This document shows, one piece after another, positions 50,715 through 61,566 of a stretch of 64,000 nt of DNA. Source of the DNA: Plasmodium brasilianum (taxonomy: Eukaryota; Apicomplexa; Aconoidasida; Haemosporida; Plasmodiidae). Position 1 is the first letter of the stretch, and every line of letters starts with the position of its first letter. Location: assembly GCF_023973825.1 (NCBI RefSeq), contig NC_090125.1, forward strand, positions 2,887,412 to 2,951,411, written 5' to 3'. The notes below the pieces were generated by a model. The model worked only from the letters and a program-made list of their open reading frames with translations. It searched no databases and was not told where the DNA came from. The translations under genes were made by a program, and so were the position numbers.

Positions 50715-51354
50715 TAATAATAATAATTATAATAATAATAATTATAATTATAAGTATAATTATAATTACAATGTTGCATCTAATCGTAACAGCAGTATCA
50801 GCGCTGCTGCTAGTGTCGTTAGAAGCAATAGCTTTAATATGGACAACAACTTTAAGCGAAATTACAACATTAACTATGTTAGTAATAATTATAAGACTAT
50901 TGTTCATGGTAATAACCATAATTATACAAACATTAATAGTAACATGCGCAGTAACATAATTGATAATATTCATAACAACATGAAGAGAAATAACAATATT
51001 AATACCATTCGAAATATTTTTAGTAATAGTTCAGCAATAAATAGTAATCTTATTAACAAGAGTAATAGCCATTACGATAGTCAGAAAAATAAATGCCCTG
51101 AGGAAAATCTCTTAATTATTGCTGATGATAAGAAAAGTTTTAATTCTAACCACATGTTAAATGAAAAAATGAAATTATTTAAAAAGAGAAAATTAAAAAA
51201 TGATTATCAGTGTAGTAAAAAAAATCAGCATACAAATATACTAAAAATTAGTAAAATTAATGATAAAATGAAAGGGAAAATTACACACTTGAATGAAAAA
51301 TGTGCAGTATATAAATGCATAAATGTCGACTCGTCTGATGAAAACAAGTCTTAG
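46489..51354 (+). CDS. Large N-rich protein with Hpc2/ubinuclein-like block
   Basis: Single exon, 1,621 residues, starting MATVEKKNKN after a poly-T tract. Residues about 300-385 contain MFYDINDPFLDDEEMYKEL. This matches the acidic core of the Hpc2-related (HUN) domain, typically YD..D.FIDD.ELY.EL, by which ubinuclein/Hpc2 contacts the histone chaperone HIRA. In family members a GFYVN/GFFIN segment follows. The possible counterpart here is NPNYFISFYSSK. Two further ordered regions, about 535-690 (AWKKFEKHIPPEFIHSFEKL) and 1078-1200 (LEKFFKRFSDISHDLL), are helical and could correspond to ubinuclein's middle region. The rest is N/K/S-rich linker with a poly-Asn tract near 50680-50750. Expected role if correct: HIRA-complex deposition of H3.3-type histones in the nucleus. 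The family call rests on one short motif plus general layout. Confidence 0.6.
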
Positions 51355-52506
51355 TTATTGTGATATGAGCAGATAATTATAAAAAAGAAAAAAAGTAGAA
51401 GAAGAATTATTACTATATTGAATATATCCGTAAAGAGGGTACATCACTGTAATGTAAATAGTGAGAATTGTGTAATGTATTCTTTAGCGAAAAAGAAAAT
51501 ACGTGTTTTACCATACTGCCTTGGGACGAATAGACTTTTTTTAAAACGTTAAGGAATGGAATACGTATCCGTGCACGTACATTATATACGTAAACCTTTG
51601 CATGCACATAACTACGTATTCCTTTACACGTGCGATAATTACGTATGCTTTTACGCGTGCGTATTTATGTATTCCTTTACGCGTGCGTATTTACGTATGC
51701 CTTTACGTGTGCGTATTTACGTATGCCTTTACGTGTGCGTATTTACGTATTCCTTTACCCGTACATATTTATTTATGCGATTTATTTTATCATTGAAAAT
51801 TTTTTTTTTAATTTCATACTTCCTTTTTTTTTTTGTTTGTGTATATATGTCTTATTGAATCATATGTGCGTATATATATTTATTTATAATAAATTATAAA
51901 AATAACTTTAAGTTGTTTATATTTGATATTTTTATTTATATAATATGCTTATTTTTTTTTTTTTTTTTTTTCCCCCTTTCATTAGCATAATACACATTTG
52001 ATAAACATTGATTTTGTTTGTGCATGTTTTTTATTTAAACTATGACCTAATCTTATTCTTCTCTGTAATAAGAAATAGACCATAATTAAAGAAAAGAAAA
52101 AGTATATTTATATATGCATAATAATTTTGTAATACTGATATCGATAGAAGAAAAAATAAAAAAGGACAAATTGTTCAAGCTGTGTGTTATTTGTACAATT
52201 ATACACATGAATGCAGCGCAATATTATGTACATTCATCCAAATACACTATATAAGGATAATTTTAACGTACAAAAAATAAAACATTAATTTATATTCGTA
52301 CTAGGAAGAGACTAATATGGAATAATTACTCCATTTTTATTAATCATTTCTCGTCTACATTAAAAGAGAAAAAAAAATTAATCTCTTGTTATATATATAT
52401 ATATATATATATATGCAAAGGGAGAAAACTATTGCCATATATAGCAAAATCGCAAAAATCTACTATCTTTATACTATATTAAAAATGCCTAATAATTAAC
52501 TCAAAA
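51355..52506. other. Intergenic with 26-bp minisatellite
   Basis: Spacer between the ubinuclein-like and condensin genes. It includes the 26-bp array listed separately, a poly-T tract (51954-51971) and (TA)n at 52391-52415. No gene seen. Confidence 0.6.
51623..51777. repeat. 26-bp minisatellite, six copies
   Basis: Copies of tttacgtgtgcgtatttacg+tatgcc start at 51623, 51649, 51675, 51701, 51727 and 51753. It is rich in CG dinucleotides relative to its surroundings and is open in all three plus frames, which makes spurious ORFs. Confidence 0.93.
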
Positions 52507-53476
52507 ATGTATGAAGACATTTTAAATAATATTAAAGAATTAAATGGATTTAAATTGCTATGTAAAAAGAAGGTAAGAATATATGTAAAGACTCAAATAT
52601 GTCTGAGTATCCATTACGAATAATCAGATATTATCTACAAAATAACTTTTCCTATGTTATGTTACTTTCTTTATGAATTAAAAATAAAAATGAAAAATAG
52701 CTATTTTTGTGTGCAAAGGTTTAAGGGTAAATTATTCTTAAAAGTATATATACTTTCATTTTAACTAGATCAACTAATACTGCGCTAATAGGGGCTTCCC
52801 TCATTATAACTCCGCTTATTCCAGTTTATTATTATTTTTTTATAACTTTATCAGGTGAACTTTCTTAGTTTTTTGCGTGCCTGTAAAAGCAAAGATCTTG
52901 AGCAATTATGGATATGCCTCCACAAAATACTGGAAGAACATATTCGCCCTGAAAATTTAATTTATGATGAGGAGAACTCGACATTACTGTTTCGGGTATA
53001 AGGAAAAGCATGTACATATTTGTCATTATATGCAATGTTTTAATAGTCTTACATATTATCAACAATCTTATTATAGGGGAAAACACATAAGCATGTATGT
53101 ATATATATAGGCGTTTTTACGTATATTTTTGCATATATTTTTACGTGTTTATCTATGTAAATATATATATATATATGTACATATGTAACAAGGTAGGAAA
53201 TGTGTTTTCCTTTTAACTAGCTATTTTTTTTTTTTTTTTTTTTTAAGGACGAAAATAATAGACAGTACCTATTAACATGCATAAATTTTGTTTCGATATA
53301 CTTACAACATTTAGTAAATAGCCAAAAAAAGAAGAAACATATAATTCTCGATGAAAATTTCCAAGTCGTTTTTTATAAACTCACCGGTTAAAGACAACAA
53401 AGAAAATTAAAAAAAAATGAAATAGGGGAATATAAGATAGATAAATGAATAAATAAATGCATAAATAAATGAATAC

Positions 53477-53543
<67 letters not shown>

Positions 53544-54662
53544 ATGTATAAATGCTCCAACTCTGCGACAAGTGTACATATATATCTTTTTTTATATACA
53601 CTCTTTTTAATGAATAGAAATCCAATTTATGCTAAGTGACAAAGAAGTTAGGATATATTTTGGCAAATGTTTGCTAACTATATGTGATATAAATTTAAAG
53701 GAAAATGAATATACGGGAAATGTAAAAATAAACCTGTTGCTATTTTTATTGTGGAAAAGCTGTTCTACCGAGGTAAAATAAAAATTTGAAAAATTGGGAT
53801 CTTCTTTGTGCAACCGGATTAATATGCGCATACAAGCATATAGTTATGCATATGTATATCTATGTGTATGCGTATATGTATAGTTATATAAATACAAATG
53901 CGTGTATGTAGATATATGTTTATTTTCCCTCTTCAATTCTTAATAAAGGGAAAGGCTGCTGACATCGGCAAATTAAAAAAATATAAGGATTTTTGCAAAT
54001 ACATAAAATGGGGTATATCAGAAAGAACAACTGACTCGTTTTATCTTTTGTGCTCCTATACCTTAAATCTTCCCAAATTTTACGATAAGTTCGAAAAAAA
54101 AAAAAAAATTTTAAATAAATTAAAATAAGCATACAATATATATTATTTAGTGATAAATAAATGAATAAGAAAAAAAAATTATCTTTTTCAGCCCCGATGG
54201 AAAGACCTTTTTGTCTTATGTTTGGTCTCAAAATGAAAGCATAGCGTTTCACCTTTTTAAGGTAAATGATAATGAAAAAGATGGAAAGGACTACTCTTTA
54301 TAAATAAGCAAGGCTTAGTTTTCATAAATTTCATGTCATTTCGTTCATTTTGTTCATTTTGATCATATTTTTCGTTTTCATCGTTTTGTTCATTTTAATC
54401 ATATTGTTCGTTTTAATCATATTGTTCGTTTTCATTGTTTTGTTCATTTTAATCATATTGTTCGTTTTCATTGTTTTGTTCATTTTAATCATATTGTTCT
54501 TTTTCATCGTTTTGTTCATTTTAATCATTTTGTTCTTTTTCCTTTTTTCCTCCTTTTATTAGAAATTTGTACACAACTTGGTGCTTTTATCGTATGATAA
54601 TATCAGCCACTATTCTCAAATTATTCTTTTAACATGGAAAGTACAAAACACAAAAATAGAAC

Positions 54663-54701
<39 letters not shown>

Positions 54702-57700
54702 CTAGATCATATTTTACTAATTATAGAACATGTTCTTAATTTTTTTTGTACAATCAGTTACATATTTTCTTACGTATAAATGAATATATGTAAGTATATT
54801 TTTTTTTTTCTGCATGTATGCAGAATTGTTCTGGTGATATGATTAGGACCCTAGAAACCCAAATCGAGTACCTCGTTCACTTTGCCCTAAAGTGTCCTAT
54901 TAAAATTGCGGCACGTTTTAGAAGCTTGCTTAATATATTTCATACGAATAAGGGGTAAACACGTATAAAAATTTTGCCATATACATACATATATGCTTAT
55001 ATATTATGGGAATATTATACATATGTACCTGTGTTTGTTTTTCGACTTCGTTTTGTTGTTTAATTTTGTCCCGTGTAATAAGAGACAAGAGCATCAATAA
55101 CTTAATCTTCAAAATTTACGACCCTGTTATATGGAGAAATTTAATGGTAATTTAAGCGACATATATATATGAATATGTATATATATACATATATATATAT
55201 ATGTGATGAAAATCAAAAATAGAAAATAATTTAGTGCACGATTTTTTTTTTTTAAAATACGAAATATTGTTAGTCCCCCAATTGGAAAATTCGATTTAAT
55301 GCGACATGTATTTTCCAGTTTATTTTTCCTGTTGTGGTAACCTATAATTTATATTGAGTTTTCATAAGAGTTTCTACTTATTTATTTTTTGAGCATTTTT
55401 ATAATATTCATTTATTTTTATTTTATTTTATTTTTTTTTTGTCGTTTAAATTGTGTACATATATATACATACATATACATATATGTGTACATATGTGTGT
55501 GTATAGGACCCGTGCATAAAGAGCATAGACTACCTACAGGAAATGGAAAAGTTAGCTCAGGAAAAATTGACGATTGCAAATAAAACATAAAAGCATATAT
55601 AGATATGTACATATGCATATATGCACATATATGTGTATACGTGTATATATGCATGTACATGGGGACTTGTGCCCTTTTACGCTTCCCTTTTTAAGAGCTT
55701 ACAACGCCTTGTTTGAGTTATCGGAAGATGGAAATTCGTGTGTTCTGCAGGCTGCAGCCAAGTGCATATGCTACGTAAGAGAAAAACAGACAGCACATAA
55801 AATGTGAAGAATTGGCAAAACGAGTAGAACTAGCAGAAGAATTTAGTTTAATAAAATACAGTGATAAGTAATATAGTGCATTACGCAAACTCATATATGA
55901 GCGAGAGTAGTATTTGGACGTAGTTTCATTATAACACTTGTGTATGCATTCAAAATAGTGCTTTAAAGGGGAGAAGCAGCAGAAAAGCTACGCTTCTTTG
56001 TACATATGCACAAATATATACCTGCACGCATTATGTGTGCACATGCGCATGTACATAGGTGTATACGTAAATGTATACACACTCATTCACTACTCTTCGA
56101 CATATCCCACCCCCTTTGAAGGTGCTAAACGAGTTGTGGGAAATAATTAGCGACGAAAAAAGAATGTCCTTATTAGAAACATTAATGAACAAGTTTTTGA
56201 AAGAAAAATATTATGATAATGTAAGGAATGAAGTTGTTCTAGGATTATGTGACCTAGCGAAAAATAAAAGGATAAATAAAATTTTTCTTCAAATATTTAA
56301 GAGAATTAAATATTTATTGAATGATAAGAGTCTACGTGTAAGGAAAAATTTTGTAATTCTTGTATTAGAGTTGAATAAAAATTTAAATCAGGATTTTTTT
56401 GAACAACTAGATCATAATGAATTTACTAAAAGAATAACAAAAGATTTTTTTACATTCAGTGTTCAGTCGTGTATAAAAAAATTATCGTATATGAAACAAC
56501 AATATCATGAAAAAATAAAAAATAAAGAAATATGTGAATTTTTAAAATTATCGACAAATTTGATGACTTATTCTATATGGAAATGTGATATAAAGGAACA
56601 AGCGAAAAAGTGCATTAACCTGATAAGTGAATACCCTGTTTTGATGATTTGTATAAGTAAATTTTCGACAAATTTAAAAATAATAGATAGGTATAAACTG
56701 TCATCTGTGCTGTTTGAAATAACGAACATCAAACTGAGGGATGAGGACAATTCAATTTTGTTGAGCGAGAATAGTTGGGAGGAGGGGAAGGCACACACCT
56801 TAGTGAATGGTACAAAGGATAAAGGAATTAGAAAAGGAAATGGAAAAGACAAAGGAGAAGACAAGGCTAGAGAAAAAGGAAAAGATCAAAGCACAGACAA
56901 AGACAGAAACAAAAACAAGAACGAAAACAAAGACAAAGAAACAAATAATGCACTCCTAACTGATTCTAATTTAAATAAGAATTATATTAGATACTCTTCC
57001 TTATTAGTATGTATAGCTAATTTTTTGAAACCGAAAAATGAGGAGGAGATAGATTTTTGTGGCACTGAAGAAATTCAAGAATTTCTAAAAGTAAAATTTG
57101 CAGAAAAATATTTTCTGGACAGTATAAATACTTTAATGCAACCATATTATTTTAAACTTTTAAAATATATAAATTTAAATCACGATAATTATATTGTAAT
57201 ACATAAGTATGCTCGTAAGCAATTAAACAGTTTGCACACTCTTACAAATGAGCATGTGTGTGAAAAATATATTATACCTTTGTTTTACAAGTGGGGGCTA
57301 CTTAACTCACTTGTTCATAAGCATATGCACTTTTTAAATGTGTCAGTTAGGTTTATCTCCACTCACACCTTTGGGGGGAGCATCGAAAATAACAGTAACA
57401 ATTCAAATGATAAAACGGAAAATTCTATAAGAAAAAATGCTTTTTCCCTAAAAATAGATGATACCGATGCGCTCGTAGATGTATCAAGTTTTCTAAGCAG
57501 TAGTTCAGTATATGACACAGAAGATGACATACAACATACTGAGCAGATTAATGAGAAGGAGAAATATTCAGATGGAAATAAAGGAAATAAAGGAAATAAT
57601 AAAAAGGTGTATAATAATGATGAACCTCATGGTAGTGGTAATGGTAAAGGAAACAGAGGAAGTAATAGTAAAATGGCTAGTAGCGCAAACGATGGAATAG

Positions 57701-58995
57701 ACTACACAAAAAATGACATTATAGATAGGAGCAAAAAAATTAAAGATATGTACCTAAATAATGAGAAAGAGCTTAATGCTTTGATTTTTTTATCTCTTAT
57801 TGTTAAGAAAAAAAAATATCATTATTTAATATTTAAATCATATGCTGATATAACGTACAACTTTATTTATAAATTTAATTCTTTTCTTTTACATGTTTTC
57901 CAAAGGCTTTCACTAAATGATTTTACATTACCCTCTTATTTTATGTCAACATATTATGAAAAAAATAAGGATTCTAATTATATACAGCTAATTTTATGTG
58001 ATGAAGTAAGAATAAAAGGGTATATGCAGTTATATATTTCTTTTTTTTTCCTCTTCAATTCTTTTGATATACAAAACAATTACTCTTATGAATGGGACAC
58101 ACTAATAGAAAACACTTTACAGTCTATTCATTTAATAACTTCTATAAAATTTAAAAATGAAATTCAAATTATAACAAGAAATATTCAACCAACACGAAGC
58201 AACAACAATAACGATGAGCAAGTCCAGGAGCAACGAAAGGAATGCGCATCCTACATAAGAAACATCATTCATTTTATACTGTAACGATCTTTCCATCATG
58301 CTCCTTTTAGTTGTAGCGGCGAATGAGCGGATATACAGACAAGCAAACGAGCAATCTAGGCATATCATCATGCAGTCGTTATATGCAGTTTACGCTTGCA
58401 TCACCACATAGATACAGTTTCTATTTGTTCTGACTCGTTAATGTGATATACATTTTTTTTTTTCAACTTTTTTTATTTCAGGTATTTTCTTGACATGATT
58501 GAATACACCGTTGCTATGAAGAAGCTGTTTATTGAAGACATCGATTTTAACGATTTTGTAAAAAACTTATTTTTATTTTGTAAGTGCTATGAAATTGCAA
58601 ATGAAAATGTGAAGGAGATTAAAATGGGGCAGGTGGAAGAAAAAGAGAAGAACGAGAAAGCACCAGTAGAATTATATTTCAAAATATGGCAAAGAATAAG
58701 TTCATTCCTTTTGTTCATATTAAATTTTGATTATTTTGAAAAAAAAACTGAAATCAAGTTGATGATTATTAATACGTTTTTTTTGTTTACATATGAGAAC
58801 GTTCCTAAGAAGAAAATTGAAACGGTCGTAAAGAAATATTCAACTATAATTAAAGAAAAGGAGTTATTTTACAATTTTTTAAAAAATTTTAAAAATAATA
58901 ATGATGCAATAAACTATATGTATGAAAGTCAAATAAAACATATACAAGACGTTCTAGATGGTGCACTATTGCACAAGGGTGCAGCAAAGAAGTAA
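52507..58995 (+). CDS. NCAPG2: Condensin-2 complex subunit G2
   Basis: Thirteen exons keep frame into 1,259 residues: 52507..52572, 52855..52995, 53248..53386, 53618..53772, 53949..54088, 54192..54261, 54563..54640, 54824..54954, 55083..55146, 55507..55550, 55696..55774, 56122..58280 and 58482..58995. The N-terminus has [20 protein letters not shown]. The joined centre reads [11 protein letters not shown] and, after a small exon, [13 protein letters not shown]. It then gives [13 protein letters not shown] and successive HEAT repeats ([19 protein letters not shown]). The sequence around YDPVIWRNL corresponds to the YKPILWRGL region of animal NCAPG2, and the length is comparable (about 1,140 in human). 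Condensin II is a nuclear SMC complex for chromosome compaction; G2 is its HEAT kleisin-binding subunit. Low-complexity inserts lie at 56815-56950 and 57500-57700. Exon 12 must be spliced at 58280 and not read to TAA at 58284, because exon 13 continues in phase. Confidence 0.8.
54338..54540. repeat. 36-bp minisatellite in NCAPG2 intron 6
   Basis: Imperfect copies of ttttaatcatattgttcgtt+ttcattgttttgttca lie in the intron between 54261 and 54563. They account for the [12 protein letters not shown] frame on the other strand. Confidence 0.9.
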
Positions 58996-59053
58996 TATAC
59001 CTACGGGGTATACACCCATACATACATGTACACATATGCACAACCCAACATAC

Positions 59054-59086
<33 letters not shown>

Positions 59087-59426
59087 CCTATGCATGCACT
59101 CAAAAAAAATGCACATTCAAAGCATTCATTTTTTCGATGATGCCTACTGTGCGAAGGGGGAACGAGCAAAAACATAAAAAAATGAAGAGGTTACCTATTT
59201 AAGCTTTTCCCCTTTACCGAAACTTACTTTTTTGCAATTTGCAAGGATATACAAATGTCTATTTGTACATACATAAATTGGCACTAACTTTTATGCGCCT
59301 ATTTTTACTAAGTAAATATGCGTTAAAGGATATCATCCTTATTACAATTCCTGCATTTCAAAAAAGCGGAAAAGCACAAACGAATAGCATAAACAGAAAA
59401 AATTTTAAAAATAATAAACGCACAAA
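58996..59426. other. Convergent 3' intergenic region
   Basis: 3' flanks of NCAPG2 (plus) and the coiled-coil gene (minus), with (TA)n at 59050-59086. The open frame at 59239-59562 is antisense to the coiled-coil gene's 3' end. Confidence 0.55.
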
Positions 59427-60143
59427 TCAGAAAAATTTGTTAACATTTAATTTTCTGTTTTTAATTATTGTGAGCATCTCTAAAATTACCTCCCTTGTTT
59501 TCATAAGTTTGTTTAATTTACTTGTTTGTATTTTCATTTCTATTTGTGCAATATCCTTTTGATATATTTTCTTTTTTAATATAAAATTACTAGCTAGATC
59601 ACCCACTTCTTTGCCTAAGTCTTCACTCGTTTTGCTCACTTCGCTCTCTGCATTTTCATTTAATTCACTTTCAAACATATCATTGTCTAATTCGTAACTT
59701 ACATTTTTGTTAAGTTCTTCCTCGAATATATTTTCGAATAAATTTTCACTTATACCTTGGTTTAATTTTTCATTTGTCTCATCGATTAAATTGTACGGAC
59801 TGTCAATTTTGTCTCCATTCCAATTTCCTCTTTCTTTACATATTTTACTATTTTGAGGGGACTTTACTACCATCTTGCTCTTTTTGGTTTTATCAAATGA
59901 TTTATCTTTTTTAAGATTTAATTTACCCTTGTTTTTATTCTCCATTTTAAATATTAATTCAAATATAGGCCTTAAAAGGGAGAGTTCTATTTATTTGGCT
60001 TTTTGTTTGAGCATTTTTTCCTTGTACAGAACAAGTTACATATGTTTCTCTGACTGTAGTTCAAGTTTGTGCTTCGCATATGCGTTTTGCACACGCCTTG
60101 TGAATATGAGCTGTGATATTATTTTGTGGTATAACTCTATCAT
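59427..60143 (-). CDS. Coiled-coil protein of unknown function
   Basis: Unrecognised. Two exons, 60143..60040 and 59970..59427, join in phase 2 across a 69-bp intron (atGTAACT...ccttttaag) into 215 residues. Exon 1 gives MIELYHKIISQLIFTRRVQN and then KHKLELQSEKH. Exon 2 gives MPIFELIFKMENKNKGKLNL, a K-rich and then an acidic N/E-rich linker, and a C-terminal helix (ILKKKIYQKDIAQIEMKIQT). The ORF also contains a GTAATT donor after MKTRE near 59492. Splicing from there to a gaaatgcag acceptor near 59360 would end the protein as ..REEL. Upstream in the same frame, across one TAA, lies further coding-like sequence (see findings), so the true N-terminus may be longer. Confidence 0.55.
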
Positions 60144-61566
60144 ACTACTGAATTAGACCCGAGTAATATATAATTGCAATAACATCTCAGCTTTTTCCAA
60201 AGGAATAAAGCAGCGCCCCTTATTTTTTACGTATGTATATGCGTAAGTGCATATATAAGTATATGCCCACGTATTAACTTTTTCCAGCTTCACTATTCTT
60301 TCGATTTTAAAATTTTCCTTTTTTAAGAATATAACATTGAAAAAATCATAATTGCACAACACGAAAAGAGACTGTCAAATGTGGCAATCATCTCTTTTTT
60401 AAATTAAATGGATAAAATATGCAAACATATGGATATATTTGCTTTTGTTAATTTGTTACAATTAATTTGTTCATTTATTGGGTCATTTGTTCATTTGTTC
60501 GTTCGTTCATTCGTTCATTCGTTTATTCGTTCATTCGTTTATTCGTTTATTCGTTCATTTGTTTATTGGGTCATTTGTTTACTCGTTCATTCATTTGTTC
60601 AAGCACTTATTTATTTATTTTATTTATTCTTTTTTTTTTTTGTTGCGTTACTTATTTTTACTTTTGAACGCGTAAAAATATTTCTATTAGGTAACAGGCG
60701 TGTAGTAACATGCCTTTCGGTAATGTTTAGCACCGTTAAATGAAAAAAAAAATGTAGGGGAGTAACATACATATATTTATAATATGATATAAATGATGAG
60801 TAAGTATATATTATGCGTACGAATATATATGTACATATTATGCATATTTTTTCATTCAACAAAATAATATTTTTTTTTTTTTAAGGCGTTTGCTTGAAAG
60901 AAGAAAAAAAATTGTTCCAGTTTGTTATACAACAGTAAATTAATATTTTATAATGTTCAGAATAAATTTGTAACTGAAGACTAACAATAGCTGCATCGTC
61001 ATATTGCTAGCCTTCCCTGAATTGTTCCATGCATATATGCATAATTTTTGCGTATTTAAAAAATAAAGTTTAATTCGTTCAAATTATTTTTGAATATACA
61101 ACGAAGCGGATAACTCGTAGTTGAGCGAAAATTTTACAATATTTGTTTTCTCTCGTATATGGCATATATTATTATGTAGATCTATATAAACGTATGTATA
61201 TATAAATTCAGGTTTGTATATATATGTTTATGTATGTATATATGCATATGTGTCGTATTTTTTTGTATAAAATATATATTTTACGCTTAATGCAAATGCG
61301 TATTTGACGTTCAGGCAAAGTGACGTTTGTTCAGAATACTCGTAAATCCATTTTTGAAATTATATATGCGTTTATATATAATGTACATATATATATATAT
61401 ATATATGTGCGCATAAACTGTATAGGCGTATACGTAGGTAAATATACAAAATTGTCAGAATGCAGAGAAATATGTGTTTAATTTTTTAAATGAGAATAAT
61501 TTGCAAATCTTTTTACCGAATCTTCGCTTCTTTAATTTTTACCTTGTTTATATTTTGATAATTAAG
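60144..61566. other. Divergent intergenic region
   Basis: 5' flanks of the coiled-coil gene (minus) and UTP12 (plus). Minus-strand open sequence at 60153-60362 is discussed in findings. A GTTCATTCGTTTATTC repeat occupies about 60478-60605, and (TA)n lies at 61386-61407. No RNA gene seen. Confidence 0.55.
60478..60605. repeat. GTTCATTCGTTTATTC-type tandem array
   Basis: Degenerate 8-bp and 16-bp units (ttcgttca, ttcgttta). Open in several frames and the source of F/V/H/S-rich spurious ORFs. Confidence 0.88.

Noticed and set aside
59130..59175. C/D-box snoRNA-like segment (gatgatg..)
   Set aside because: A C-box-like string is present, but no D box or terminal stem could be found.
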